Source: Lachnospiraceae bacterium (GTDB taxonomy: Bacteria > Bacillota > Clostridia > Lachnospirales > Lachnospiraceae). From it: a stretch of DNA of 45,012 nt. The notes under the pieces are model-generated. The model was not told the origin of the DNA. It made no database searches and saw only the letters and a list, made by a program, of their open reading frames with translations. The translations under genes were made by a program, and so were the position numbers. The DNA lies in contig JAQXIR010000193.1 of the NCBI GenBank assembly GCA_029007885.1, positions 1 to 45,012 of the forward strand, given 5' to 3'. This document shows positions 1 through 9,914 of this stretch, piece by piece (the first letter of the stretch is position 1; each line of letters opens with the position of its first letter).

Positions 1-2
1 AA

Positions 3-899
3 TATACGGAAAATATTTATTCGTTTGAATGGATTAATGATTTTTCTGCCGCCAGAAATTTTGCGGCAAGCAAAGCATCCCATGACTGGATTATTGCGCT
101 GGATTGCGATGAATATCTGGAAGAACTGGATATTGAAGAATTAATACGCATCTTGCCGCAACACAAAAGAGAAGTTGGAAGCATTACAATCAAAAATGTA
201 CTTGCCAAGGGAAGCGAATCATTTGCTGTTCACAGGATATATCACCGAAAAAATGCACATTTTGAAGAACCGATTCATGAACAAATCCGGAATGACAAGC
301 ATGAAAGACCGGGAAATTTTGGGGCTCCAATGACGATATTGCATTATGGATATGCTTTATCACCGGAAAAGATGAAACAAAAACAGGAACGCAATTTATC
401 CTTGCTTTTGCAGGAATTGTCAAAAAACGAGAAAGAACCTTACTATTATTTCCAAATTGCGCGTTCGTATGCAGTGTTACAGAAAAGGGAAGATGCTTTT
501 GAATATCTGGAAAAGGGGATGGCACTAAACCCTGATATCAGGGAAGAGTATGTGCCGCATATGATCCTTGACTATGGAAAATCATTATTGGAACTGAGGC
601 GTTACGAAGAAGCCATGACAGTGGAAAAATGGAATGATTCCCTTGGGCACATTTCAGACTATCGCTTTTTGATGGGAAGAATTTATTTCGCGAACGACCA
701 GTTCTTAAAAGCGCTTCAGTCTTTTCTGAAAGCCACAACGGCAAAAACGGTATTTGCCGCAGGAACCAATTCGTTTTTACCGTTGCATGCAATGGCAATT
801 ATTTACCAAAAACTTGGTGAAAATGAGATGGCAAAAAATTGTGAGGAGCAGGCAAGAAAACTTGCACAGCAGAACCAAAATCATGATGGGAGAAATTGA
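3..899 (+). CDS. Glycosyltransferase family 2 with C-terminal TPR region, 5' truncated by window edge
   Basis: Frame 3 is open from the window start (YTENIYSFEWINDFSAARNFAASKASHDWIIALDCDEYLEEL), typical of GT2 'SxARN...WIlxLDaDE', continuing into the 153..899 ORF with TPR-like repeats (YYYFQIARSYAVLQKREDAFEYLEKGMALNP). Confidence 0.8.
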   Translation, partial: YTENIYSFEWINDFSAARNFAASKASHDWIIALDCDEYLEELDIEELIRILPQHKREVGSITIKNVLAKGSESFAVHRIYHRKNAHFEEPIHEQIRNDKHERPGNFGAPMTILHYGYALSPEKMKQKQERNLSLLLQELSKNEKEPYYYFQIARSYAVLQKREDAFEYLEKGMALNPDIREEYVPHMILDYGKSLLELRRYEEAMTVEKWNDSLGHISDYRFLMGRIYFANDQFLKALQSFLKATTAKTVFAAGTNSFLPLHAMAIIYQKLGENEMAKNCEEQARKLAQQNQNHDGRN

Positions 900-922
900 A
901 GGAATTAATTTCCTCAATTCCC

Positions 923-949
923 TAAAGATTTCCCCCAAATTGCCGATAA
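923..949 (+). promoter_or_regulatory. Sigma-28 (SigD/FliA) promoter upstream of flgM
   Basis: TAAAGATT-N11-GCCGATAA, near-perfect match to the flagellar sigma consensus TAAAGTTT-N11-GCCGATAA. Confidence 0.85.
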
Positions 950-994
950 CTATATTGAAACAAGTAAACAATCTCAAAAAAGGAGGAGCAGAAT

Positions 995-1270
995 ATGCGT
1001 ATTGAGGCTTATACACAGGTGCAGCAGTTATATAACAATAAAAATACTGCCAAACTGAAAAAGGAAACAAGCCGCAGCTTCTCTGATCAACTGCAGATTT
1101 CCAGCGTCGGAAAGGATATCCAGACGGCAAAGCAGGCAGTCATAAACAGTCCTGACATCAGGGAAGATATCACGGCTTCGATTAAGGAACAGATTGATGC
1201 AGGCACATACAGTGTAAGCGGTGAAAGCTTTGCGGAAAAACTTTTTGAGAAGTATAACAGCGCACTTTAA
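995..1270 (+). CDS. flgM: Anti-sigma-28 factor FlgM
   Basis: 91 aa; position before flgN/flgK; C-terminal helix pattern (IREDITASIKEQIDAGTYSVSGESFAEKLFEKY) typical of FlgM; SD AGGAGG. Confidence 0.85.
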   Translation: MRIEAYTQVQQLYNNKNTAKLKKETSRSFSDQLQISSVGKDIQTAKQAVINSPDIREDITASIKEQIDAGTYSVSGESFAEKLFEKYNSAL

Positions 1271-1287
1271 GTTAGGAGGATAGACCG

Positions 1288-1806
1288 GTGGCAAGCTTGA
1301 TGGAAGATTTGATTGAAGTTCTTGAAAAAGAAAACAGCGAGTATGAAAAACTACTTGCGCTTTCCATGAAGAAGACACCGGTTATCATCGGCGCTGACCT
1401 GGAGCAGTTACAGAAAATCACGGATGAGGAACAGGAAATTGTCAGTCGAATTCATCATCTCGATCGGAGAAGAGAAGAGAATATGAAGGAGATTGCCAGA
1501 GTTATCAACAAGGATGTTAATGAATTGACACTGGGAGTTTTAGTCGATATTTTCGAAAGACGCCCGAAAGAACACAGACAACTGGCAGAGATTCACGATA
1601 AATTAAAAAGCACCATGCAACAGATGGTACGCGTGAATGAACAGAACAGAGAATTAATAGAAAGTTCTTTGGAAATGGTACAGTTTGACATGAATGTGCT
1701 GCAGGCAATGAAGACAGCACCGGAGACAGCTAATTATACGAAAGAAGCGTACAGTTCCGGAGATGTCATGGGAAACAACGCCGGTGGCTTTGATGCGAAA
1801 CAATAA
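1288..1806 (+). CDS. flgN: Flagellar export chaperone FlgN family
   Basis: 172 aa coiled-coil protein between flgM and flgK; GTG start after AGGAGG. Confidence 0.8.
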   Translation: MASLMEDLIEVLEKENSEYEKLLALSMKKTPVIIGADLEQLQKITDEEQEIVSRIHHLDRRREENMKEIARVINKDVNELTLGVLVDIFERRPKEHRQLAEIHDKLKSTMQQMVRVNEQNRELIESSLEMVQFDMNVLQAMKTAPETANYTKEAYSSGDVMGNNAGGFDAKQ

Positions 1807-1826
1807 CATCCAAGAGGTGATGACGT

Positions 1827-3482
1827 ATGCCGTTAATGGGAAGTTTATACATCGGCAATTCCGGACTTCAGACGAGTCAGAATGCTTTAAATACAACTGC
1901 ACATAACATTTCTAATGCAGGTACCACAGGCTACGTGCGTCAGCAGGTGTTACTGGGTACCAATATCTATAACACCATCAATGTCAATTATAAAGCGGTT
2001 GCCAATCAGCAGATTGGTCTCGGCGTCACCTATTCCAAAACAAGACAGGTAAGAGATTATTTTCTTGATCAGACATATCGGAAAGAATCCGGCAGAAGCG
2101 CATTTTATGAAGTATCATATGACGCACTGAGTGAGATAGAAAATCTTTTGGATGAAATGAATGGAGAGTCGTTTCAGGATTCTATAAAAAATCTTTGGAC
2201 AGCAGTGCAGGAACTTGCAAAAGATCCCGGCAGTGCGGTTACACAGGGACTTTTGATTGAACGCAGTTCTGAGTTTCTGGCAAGAGCACAATCGGTATAT
2301 GGTGGTCTTTGCGATTATCAGTCAAACCTAAATCTTTCCGTAAAACAAAAAGTTGATACCATCAATAATTACGCAAGGCAGATTAAAGAACTGAATGATG
2401 AAATCCGCTATATCGAATGCGGCGGGTTCGAGAGAGCAAATGATCTTAGGGATGTCAGAAACCAGTTGGTAGACGAACTGGCAGCAATGGCAAATATTAC
2501 CTATACAGAAGAAATGGACAGCTCCATTACGATTCGACTTGAGGATGAAGACCTTGTAAAAAGAGATGTTGTATATGAAATAGGACTGAAAGAGGATCCG
2601 ACGACAGGATTTTATACACCGTTTTGGATTCACAATGCAAAATTTACGTTAAATGCGGATGGGGAAAAAGTATACGACATTGAAGGCGCAGAAGTCTTTG
2701 ACTTGAACAGAGTAATCTCTTCTGACTTAAATACAGACGTCGGAAGTTTGAAATCAACTCTTCTGGCAAGAGGTGATCATAGAGCAAATTTCACGGATCT
2801 TTCCGAAGATAACTATGACAGGAGTGTTTCCCAGTCCGTCATCATGAATGTTCAGGCGGAATTTGACCAACTGATTCATAATATTGCAACAACGATGAAT
2901 CAGGTAATCGCCGATAATGCAGATCCGGCAAGCGGTTATTTGTGCGATGAAAACGGTAACCCAATCCAGATTTTTCAAAAAATCGCTTCGGATGGTTACA
3001 GAATAGATCCCGCGACCGGAAATTATGCATATGTGGCAGAAGATGAAAATGTAAATGAGACATTATATACAACTACGAATTTACAGATTAATCAGAAACT
3101 TTTGCAGCAGCCGACCAGACTGGGATTTGTAAAGCCTGACGGAAAAGTGGATTTTACAACAATGGAACAGATGAAGGCAGCATTTACTGCGGAGTCAAGT
3201 GTTTTAAACCCAAATGTAAAGAAAAAGTCGAGTTTTGTAGATTACTACGGAGACCTTGTTTCACAGGTAGCAAATTCCGGTTATGTATATAAAAATATTC
3301 TTTCGAATCAGCAGGAAACCGTTGATTCCACATTTGCAGCAAGAGAACAGGTTATCGGTGTTTCGCAGGATGAGGAACTTACCAATATGGTAAAATTCCA
3401 AAATGCATACAATGCAGCCAGCAGATATATCAATGTAATTGATGAAATGCTGGAACATATCATCAATACCCTGGCTATTTAA
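1827..3482 (+). CDS. flgK: Flagellar hook-associated protein 1 (FlgK), copy 1
   Basis: N-term GLQTSQNALNTTAHNISNAGTTGYVRQ and C-term DEELTNMVKFQNAYNAASRYINVIDEMLEHIINTL are FlgK hallmarks. Confidence 0.92.
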   Translation: MPLMGSLYIGNSGLQTSQNALNTTAHNISNAGTTGYVRQQVLLGTNIYNTINVNYKAVANQQIGLGVTYSKTRQVRDYFLDQTYRKESGRSAFYEVSYDALSEIENLLDEMNGESFQDSIKNLWTAVQELAKDPGSAVTQGLLIERSSEFLARAQSVYGGLCDYQSNLNLSVKQKVDTINNYARQIKELNDEIRYIECGGFERANDLRDVRNQLVDELAAMANITYTEEMDSSITIRLEDEDLVKRDVVYEIGLKEDPTTGFYTPFWIHNAKFTLNADGEKVYDIEGAEVFDLNRVISSDLNTDVGSLKSTLLARGDHRANFTDLSEDNYDRSVSQSVIMNVQAEFDQLIHNIATTMNQVIADNADPASGYLCDENGNPIQIFQKIASDGYRIDPATGNYAYVAEDENVNETLYTTTNLQINQKLLQQPTRLGFVKPDGKVDFTTMEQMKAAFTAESSVLNPNVKKKSSFVDYYGDLVSQVANSGYVYKNILSNQQETVDSTFAAREQVIGVSQDEELTNMVKFQNAYNAASRYINVIDEMLEHIINTLAI

Positions 3483-3524
3483 TGGTGATGTACACGTTGC
3501 GTGAGAAAGGAGGAGCCAATGCCT

Positions 3525-5459
3525 TCACAATTTTTCGGACTGAATATCGCATACACAGGTTTGCTTGCATCTAATGCAGCATTGAATACAACAGCAAACA
3601 ATATTGCCAATACCGAAACGGTAGGATATAGCAGACAGACAGTAAACCAGAGCGCGGCAGAAGCACTCCGCACATTTACGACATACGGATGTGCCGGCGC
3701 CGGTGTGGATGTACTTTCTATTGAACGAATCCGAGATGAATTCTACGATCAGAAATACTGGTCTACGAATACAAATGCCGGTTCCTATAATATGAAGCAG
3801 TACTACATGAGACAGGTGGAAAACTATTTTATGGATGACAGTACCATAGAAGGATTCACCTCCGTATTCAACAAGATGATGGATGCTCTTGCAGAAGTAA
3901 AAAAGCAGGGCGGAACGGGTGATGTAAAATCTCAGTTTATTGGATTTGCAGACAACATGACAGAGTATTTTAACAATATGGCCGGCAATATGGAACAAAT
4001 CCAGAAAGACGTCAATTCGGAAATTAAATTGAAAATTGATGAGATTAATTCCATTGCATCGGAAATCGCCACATTGAATAAGCAGATTAATGTCATTGAA
4101 ATGAATTCCAGCGGTTATAAGGCAAATGAACTGCGCGACCAGAGAACACTTTTGCTGGACAGTCTTTCCGCGATTGTCAATATTGAAACAACGGAACTTC
4201 CGATTACGGATTTAAACGATCCGACAAGAGAAACCGGCGGAACCCGCTTTATTGTGAAAATTGCCGGCGGACAGACACTGGTAGATGCAAATGACTACAG
4301 AACTATGGAGTGTATTGCAAGAACGCAGGATGAGAAGGTAAACCAGTCTGATATCGATGGACTCTACGATGTATACTGGGTATCCGACCAGCGTACCGGA
4401 GCAATCGGAGATGAATTTAATCTCTATAATGCAAGACTCGGAGGAGAATTGCAGGGTCTTGTGGAAATGAGAGACGGCAATAACGGAGAATACTTTAACG
4501 GTACCGTAACAGCAATCGGCACCGACCCGGACGGAAGAGTAGATGAAAGCGGAAAAGTGCTTAAAACCGTCACTGTGGAAGTGAAAGAAGAATATTTGCT
4601 GGATTTGAATAAAACTACACTTTCCAATAATGGTGGAAAAATTAACCTGGCAAATCAGATTTTTTATTACAAAGATTGGTCCTATTCTTACGATGAGACA
4701 ACCGGTAAGACCACTTATACGTTTACGATTGATGAAACGATGAGCGGTGAGAACTTAAACAATACAAAATTAAACAAAGAAGCGAGCATCGGTGCCGGTG
4801 TAAAATATCAGGGAATTCCCTACTACCAGCAACAGATGAATGAATGGGTAAGAGTATTTGCTAATTCGTTCAATACAATTTTAAGCGAAGGATATGATGC
4901 ACAGGGAAACAGCGGAACCATTCTATTTACCGGTGATATGGAGACCGACAACGGACAGTTGCAGTTTATGACCGCTTATAATCAAAAAAATGCGGACGGT
5001 ACCAGAAAGTCAGAAACAGTTAAGTCAAAAGATGACAGTTATTATCGCCTTACGGCAAAAAATTTCAACGTTCTGACCGCAATGACAGAAAATGCCGACC
5101 TGCTTGCCACAAGATCGGATGCAACGGCAGGCAGTGATGAATACGGTAACGTAACGAGACTGATTAATATGACTACGGACAAGAGTGTGGTGAACTTCAG
5201 AGGTGCTGCAACGGGAGAATTCTTAACCTGCATTCTTTCCGATGTTGCATTAAATGCAAACAGTGCCAATACATTTTACACCAATTACAGCAATGTCGGA
5301 AAAGCAATCGATAATCAGAGAACTTCCATTTCCGGTGTTGACAAAGATGAAGAAGCTGTTAATCTTGTGAAATACCAGAATGCTTATACATTGGCTTCTA
5401 AGATGATACAGACCTTGACGGAAGTATATGACAGACTGATTTTACAGACCGGCGTATAA
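3525..5459 (+). CDS. flgK: Flagellar hook-associated protein FlgK, copy 2 (paralog)
   Basis: N-term LLASNAALNTTANNIANTETVGYSRQ and C-term DKDEEAVNLVKYQNAYTLASKMIQTLTEVYDRLI. Start taken at ATG MPSQFFG or slightly upstream (ORF track 3501). Confidence 0.9.
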   Translation, partial: SQFFGLNIAYTGLLASNAALNTTANNIANTETVGYSRQTVNQSAAEALRTFTTYGCAGAGVDVLSIERIRDEFYDQKYWSTNTNAGSYNMKQYYMRQVENYFMDDSTIEGFTSVFNKMMDALAEVKKQGGTGDVKSQFIGFADNMTEYFNNMAGNMEQIQKDVNSEIKLKIDEINSIASEIATLNKQINVIEMNSSGYKANELRDQRTLLLDSLSAIVNIETTELPITDLNDPTRETGGTRFIVKIAGGQTLVDANDYRTMECIARTQDEKVNQSDIDGLYDVYWVSDQRTGAIGDEFNLYNARLGGELQGLVEMRDGNNGEYFNGTVTAIGTDPDGRVDESGKVLKTVTVEVKEEYLLDLNKTTLSNNGGKINLANQIFYYKDWSYSYDETTGKTTYTFTIDETMSGENLNNTKLNKEASIGAGVKYQGIPYYQQQMNEWVRVFANSFNTILSEGYDAQGNSGTILFTGDMETDNGQLQFMTAYNQKNADGTRKSETVKSKDDSYYRLTAKNFNVLTAMTENADLLATRSDATAGSDEYGNVTRLINMTTDKSVVNFRGAATGEFLTCILSDVALNANSANTFYTNYSNVGKAIDNQRTSISGVDKDEEAVNLVKYQNAYTLASKMIQTLTEVYDRLILQTGV

Positions 5460-5489
5460 CCGGTGTATGAACAAAAGGAGTGAGGCAAC

Positions 5490-7091
5490 TTGAGAATCAC
5501 ATCAAAAGTAATTCAGAACAATGCACTATCCAATATTAACACCAACAAAATTTTGCAGGACAAACTGAATAATCAGATGTCAACAGAAAAGAAAATCAAT
5601 CGTCCTTCGGATGACCCGGTTATTGCCATTCGTGCATTGCGTCTTAGAACAAATGTTAGCCAGATAACACAGTACTATGAAAAAAATGCACCGGATGCGG
5701 AAAGCTGGATGAAAGTTACGGAGGATGCACTGTCAACGGTTTCGAGTGTTATTACGGATATGATTGAACAGTGTGGGAAAGGTGCAAATGAGAAGTTGAC
5801 AAGTGAAGACCGCCAGACCATTCTGGATGCACTGAATCAACTTCGGGATGAAGTATATGCAACGGGAAATGCCGATTATGCCGGAAGAAGTGTCTTTACC
5901 GGGTATCGCACAGAAACCACTTTAAAATTTACGGCAGATGAAAAAAAGAAATATTCCATTACAGAGCAGGTAGATAAAACAGCACTTGATGAGATTACCT
6001 ATATTGATAGCGGATCAATAAACAGCATTAACGATTCGAATTTTAATGATCCGGTGCATAAAAATATTTTGGAAAATCAGGTGACAAGTAATTCAATCTA
6101 TCGACTTCGTCTTTCTTATGATTCTCTGGATGCTGCGGATGCTTATGAGACAGGCGTAACTCCGACATTGATGACATATGATGCAGCAACAGGGACATTT
6201 ACTCCGGTGACAAAAGATGACGGAGCCGGGAATCTGGTGCCGATTGAACCGAAAGTGGTGGCGGTTAACGAGGATCCGGATCCCTACATGAGCGTTGGAG
6301 AGGATGACATTATAGTCATTAAAGAAACCGGGGAAATGTTACTGGGCAAGAACGTTTATAACCAGTTAATGGCAAAAGAAGATGACCCGACAACGGAAAT
6401 AAATGAAGCGGAATTTCGAGTTACTTACCAAAAGACAAATTGGGAAAAGGATGACTTAAAACCGGAACACTATTTTGCATGTACAGATTCAACAGATCCG
6501 GCAAAACCGATTGTTTATAATCAGGATTATCTGGATTTGACCGGAGCTGTAGAAAAACAGGCAATTGAATATGACGTCGGATTAAATCAGGCAATCCGCG
6601 TCAATACAACGGCAGACGAAGTATTCCTTCACAGCATCGGCCGGGATGTGGATGATATGATCAATGCGATGCAGGATGTCGTGGATATGGAAAATACAGT
6701 TGCTACCCTTACAAAAATGGTGGAAAGCGACAAATACGACGATATTACGAAAGAGACTATCCAGAATCAGCTTGATGCCGCAAATAAGGCACTGACGTTT
6801 TTGAAAGAAAAAGCACAGAAGATGTTTGAAGGCGGTATCACCAAAATGCAGGATCATTTAAACACGGTAAACGGTGCAGTGACAAGATGCGGTACGAGAG
6901 GGAAAAAACTCGAGTTAATCCAGAACAGACTGATGTCACAGAAAACGAATTTCGAGACGCTGCAGGCAGACAACGAGAACGCTGATCTTACCGATGTTGC
7001 GATTGAACTAAGCAGTGCGGAACTGACATATGAAGCGGCATTGATGGCAACCGGCAAGATTATGCAGACATCTCTTATGAACTATATCTAA
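5490..7091 (+). CDS. flgL: Flagellar hook-associated protein 3 (FlgL), large variant with central insertion
   Basis: TTG start; N-term MRITSKVIQNNALSNINTNKILQDKLNNQMSTEKKINRPSDDPV...; flagellin-like C-term AIELSSAELTYEAALMATGKIMQTSLMNYI. Confidence 0.9.
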   Translation: MRITSKVIQNNALSNINTNKILQDKLNNQMSTEKKINRPSDDPVIAIRALRLRTNVSQITQYYEKNAPDAESWMKVTEDALSTVSSVITDMIEQCGKGANEKLTSEDRQTILDALNQLRDEVYATGNADYAGRSVFTGYRTETTLKFTADEKKKYSITEQVDKTALDEITYIDSGSINSINDSNFNDPVHKNILENQVTSNSIYRLRLSYDSLDAADAYETGVTPTLMTYDAATGTFTPVTKDDGAGNLVPIEPKVVAVNEDPDPYMSVGEDDIIVIKETGEMLLGKNVYNQLMAKEDDPTTEINEAEFRVTYQKTNWEKDDLKPEHYFACTDSTDPAKPIVYNQDYLDLTGAVEKQAIEYDVGLNQAIRVNTTADEVFLHSIGRDVDDMINAMQDVVDMENTVATLTKMVESDKYDDITKETIQNQLDAANKALTFLKEKAQKMFEGGITKMQDHLNTVNGAVTRCGTRGKKLELIQNRLMSQKTNFETLQADNENADLTDVAIELSSAELTYEAALMATGKIMQTSLMNYI

Positions 7092-7123
7092 TTAATGATT
7101 ATACAGGAAGAAGGAGTGGGTTT

Positions 7124-7585
7124 ATGAGAATAAACACAAGAGTATTTGGAGAAATTGATATTGAAGAAGAAAAAATCATTCATTTTCCGGGTGGAATCAT
7201 CGGATTCCCGGATATGACGGAATTTGCATTGATTCATAATTCGGAAAAGGATGCAAGATGTGCAGTCAGATGGCTGCAGTCCATGCAGGAACCGGAATTT
7301 GCAATGCCGGTAATGGATCCGCTTGTTGTTTCACCGGATTACAATCCGATGGTGGAAGATGAACTGCTAAAACCTATTGGCGTTTTGAACCCGGAGTCTA
7401 TTTTAGTCTTGGTTACGATGACGGTTCCGAAAGATATTAAGAAGATGACGGTAAATCTTCAGGCACCGTTTGTCATCAACGCGGATGAGAAGAAAGCATG
7501 TCAGATTATTGTGGATACGGAACAATATCCGATTCGTTTCCCGATTTATGATATCCTTGAAGGAATGAAGAAGGAGGGGAAATAG
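7124..7585 (+). CDS. fliW: Flagellar assembly factor FliW
   Basis: 153 aa, MRINTRVFGEIDIEEEKIIHFPGGIIGFPDMTEFALI; immediately upstream of csrA. Confidence 0.95.
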   Translation: MRINTRVFGEIDIEEEKIIHFPGGIIGFPDMTEFALIHNSEKDARCAVRWLQSMQEPEFAMPVMDPLVVSPDYNPMVEDELLKPIGVLNPESILVLVTMTVPKDIKKMTVNLQAPFVINADEKKACQIIVDTEQYPIRFPIYDILEGMKKEGK

Positions 7586-7804
7586 ATGCTGGCATTATCG
7601 AGAAAAAAGAATGAAGCATTAATTATTAATAACAATATTGAAGTGACAATTCTTGAAATAAAAGGAGACCAGGTGAAAATCGGAATCAGTGCACCGAAGG
7701 AAATTCCGGTATACCGCAAAGAAGTATATCTCCAGATTCAGGAAGAAAACAAAGAAGCAATGACAACCCAGAATCTTACCGCATTGGCAGATTTGTTAAA
7801 ATAG
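7586..7804 (+). CDS. csrA: Carbon storage regulator CsrA
   Basis: [48 protein letters not shown]; canonical CsrA. Confidence 0.97.
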   Translation: MLALSRKKNEALIINNNIEVTILEIKGDQVKIGISAPKEIPVYRKEVYLQIQEENKEAMTTQNLTALADLLK

Positions 7805-7812
7805 TGAAAAAA

Positions 7813-7847
7813 AGCGGCAGATAAATGAAAAAAATTTATCTGCCGCT
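7813..7847. terminator. Strong hairpin after csrA (13-bp stem)
   Basis: AGCGGCAGATAAA-TGAAAAAAA-TTTATCTGCCGCT. The + strand lacks a good U-tract; the minus strand would have CTTTTTTT. Confidence 0.65.
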
Positions 7848-7849
7848 CT

Positions 7850-7876
7850 TAATTTATAGAGAAAAATTGCCGATAT
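7850..7876 (+). promoter_or_regulatory. Probable sigma-28 promoter upstream of flaG-fliD-fliS
   Basis: TAATTTAT-N11-GCCGATAT; -10 is an exact SigD-type match, -35 weaker. Confidence 0.7.
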
Positions 7877-7932
7877 AAGGCATAGAGAAGCATTTAGAAC
7901 GAATCAGTATGATGAACATGGAGGTGATTCAT

Positions 7933-8370
7933 ATGGCAATAGAGCCATTAGGAAGCATGACTGCAGTGCAGGTGCAGTCAACAACGAAAATTCAGGCACC
8001 GGAAGCATCCGCAAAAGCAGCGGGCGAAAACAAAAATGTAATATCACAGGAAGCGGCAGTCCCTAAAATGGCTGATGCTACCGTTACAGTGGCAAAAGGC
8101 ACGGAGAGTGGTGCTTATTCCGGAGATTCTGCTTCGGAGAAACAGGCAGATAGCGAAGCAATCCGCAAAGCGGTGTCAAATATCAATAAGAATATTAACG
8201 CCAATACGGAAGCTGTGTTTGGATTTCATGAAGCAACCAATCGTATTACAATTAAAATTATTGACAAACAGTCAAAAGAAGTAATTAAAGAACTGCCTCC
8301 CGAAAAAACACTTGATATGATTGCAAAAATTTGGGAGATGGCAGGCATTCTTGTCGATGAGAAGCGATAG
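7933..8370 (+). CDS. flaG: FlaG family flagellar protein
   Basis: C-term LRFGFHEATNRITIKIIDKQSKEVIKELPPEKTLDMIAKIWEMAGILVDEKR-type FlaG domain; start at ATG after GGAGGTG; upstream of fliD. Confidence 0.88.
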   Translation: MAIEPLGSMTAVQVQSTTKIQAPEASAKAAGENKNVISQEAAVPKMADATVTVAKGTESGAYSGDSASEKQADSEAIRKAVSNINKNINANTEAVFGFHEATNRITIKIIDKQSKEVIKELPPEKTLDMIAKIWEMAGILVDEKR

Positions 8371-8381
8371 GAGGTATAGAT

Positions 8382-9884
8382 ATGGCAATCAGATTATCAG
8401 GGCTTAGTTCAGGGCTTGATACGGAAAGTATTGTTGCCGAACTGGTAAAAGCAAAATCTACCAAAAAAGAAAAATTAGAAAAAGAACAGAAGAAATTCAG
8501 CTGGAAACAGGAAGCATGGAAAACCTTAAACAGCAAGATTTATTCTTTCTATAGCAAAACGTTAAGTGATATGCGTATGACTTCCGACTACAGCAAAAAG
8601 ACAACAAAAGCAAGCAGCAGTGCGGTGACGGTTATCACGGGAGGAAGTGCGCCCAACTGTGTTCAGACAATGAAAGTAGAGAACATGGCAAAAGCGGGAT
8701 ACTTAACCGGCGGCAAACTGGCAGATTCGAAAAGCGACGGATATACAGCAGAATCCAAACTGACATCTCTTGGAATAGAAGAAGGCAGTAAGTTCTCCGT
8801 AACAAGCGGCGGTGCAACAAAGGAGATTGAAGTAACAAGCGAAACAACAATCAATGATGTTTTGACTGCAATGCGTGAAGCAGGTTTAAATGCAAATTTT
8901 GATGAGACAAATCAGCGTTTCTACATCAGTGCGAAAGCAACCGGAAAGGAAAATGATTTTTCCATTACTGCTGATGATGCGGCAGGACTTGACGCATTGT
9001 CTAAATTGAAAATTAATGAAGCAGATCTGGCATCTGAAACTGTTCGTATTAATGGCGAAAATGCAAAGATCATGTTAAATGGTATTGAATATGAATCTGA
9101 TACCAATACATTTGAAATTAACGGATTGACAATTACTGTCAACGCCAAAACAGATGAAGAAATCACCTTAACGACCGACCAGGATACGGAAGGTATCTAT
9201 AAGATGATTAAAAACTTCTTCAAGGAATATAATGAACTGATTAATGAAATGGATAAGTTATATAATGCGGAATCCGCATCCAAATATCAGATGCTTTCGA
9301 GCGAAGAAAAGGAAGCAATGGATGAGGATGAAGTAAAGGAATGGGAAAACAAGATTAAAGATTCCCTCCTTCGCAGAGATTCTACTTTAAGCACCGTTTC
9401 ACAGGCAATGAAAGAAATCATGTTGACCGGCATCACAATGAAAGATGGTTCTAAAAAATTTCTTAGTGAATTCGGTATTGCAACATTAGGATATTTCAAT
9501 GCAGCGGATAATGAAAAGAATGCTTATCACATTGACGGTGATGAAGATGATTCTTCAACGGGTACAAATGCAGATAAACTGAAAGCGGCAATTGCAAAGA
9601 ATCCGGAAGAAGTTACGGAATTTTTCTCCACACTTACCAGAAATCTTTACGATAAACTGGGAGAACTGATGGCGAGAAAAGAAGACTACAGCAGTGCGTT
9701 TACCGTGTATAATGACCTTTCCATGAAGAAGGAATATGACAGCTATACGTCTAAAATAAAGGCACAGGAAGAATTGATAGCCGATTATGAAGACCGTTAC
9801 TACAAAAAGTTTTCTAAAATGGAAACGGCAATGGCTAAATTAAACAGCCAGCAATCTTCCCTTTCTTCTTTGTTCGGATCATGA
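8382..9884 (+). CDS. fliD: Flagellar filament cap FliD (HAP2)
   Basis: MAIRLSGLSSGLDTESIVAELVKAKSTKKEKLEKEQKKFSWKQEAWKTLNSKIYSFYSKTLSDMR; C-term coiled coil with YYKKFSKMETAMAKLNSQQSSLSSLF. Confidence 0.95.
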   Translation: MAIRLSGLSSGLDTESIVAELVKAKSTKKEKLEKEQKKFSWKQEAWKTLNSKIYSFYSKTLSDMRMTSDYSKKTTKASSSAVTVITGGSAPNCVQTMKVENMAKAGYLTGGKLADSKSDGYTAESKLTSLGIEEGSKFSVTSGGATKEIEVTSETTINDVLTAMREAGLNANFDETNQRFYISAKATGKENDFSITADDAAGLDALSKLKINEADLASETVRINGENAKIMLNGIEYESDTNTFEINGLTITVNAKTDEEITLTTDQDTEGIYKMIKNFFKEYNELINEMDKLYNAESASKYQMLSSEEKEAMDEDEVKEWENKIKDSLLRRDSTLSTVSQAMKEIMLTGITMKDGSKKFLSEFGIATLGYFNAADNEKNAYHIDGDEDDSSTGTNADKLKAAIAKNPEEVTEFFSTLTRNLYDKLGELMARKEDYSSAFTVYNDLSMKKEYDSYTSKIKAQEELIADYEDRYYKKFSKMETAMAKLNSQQSSLSSLFGS

Positions 9885-9914
9885 TAAGAAAACGTGGATA
9901 CAGGAGGTACGCTT

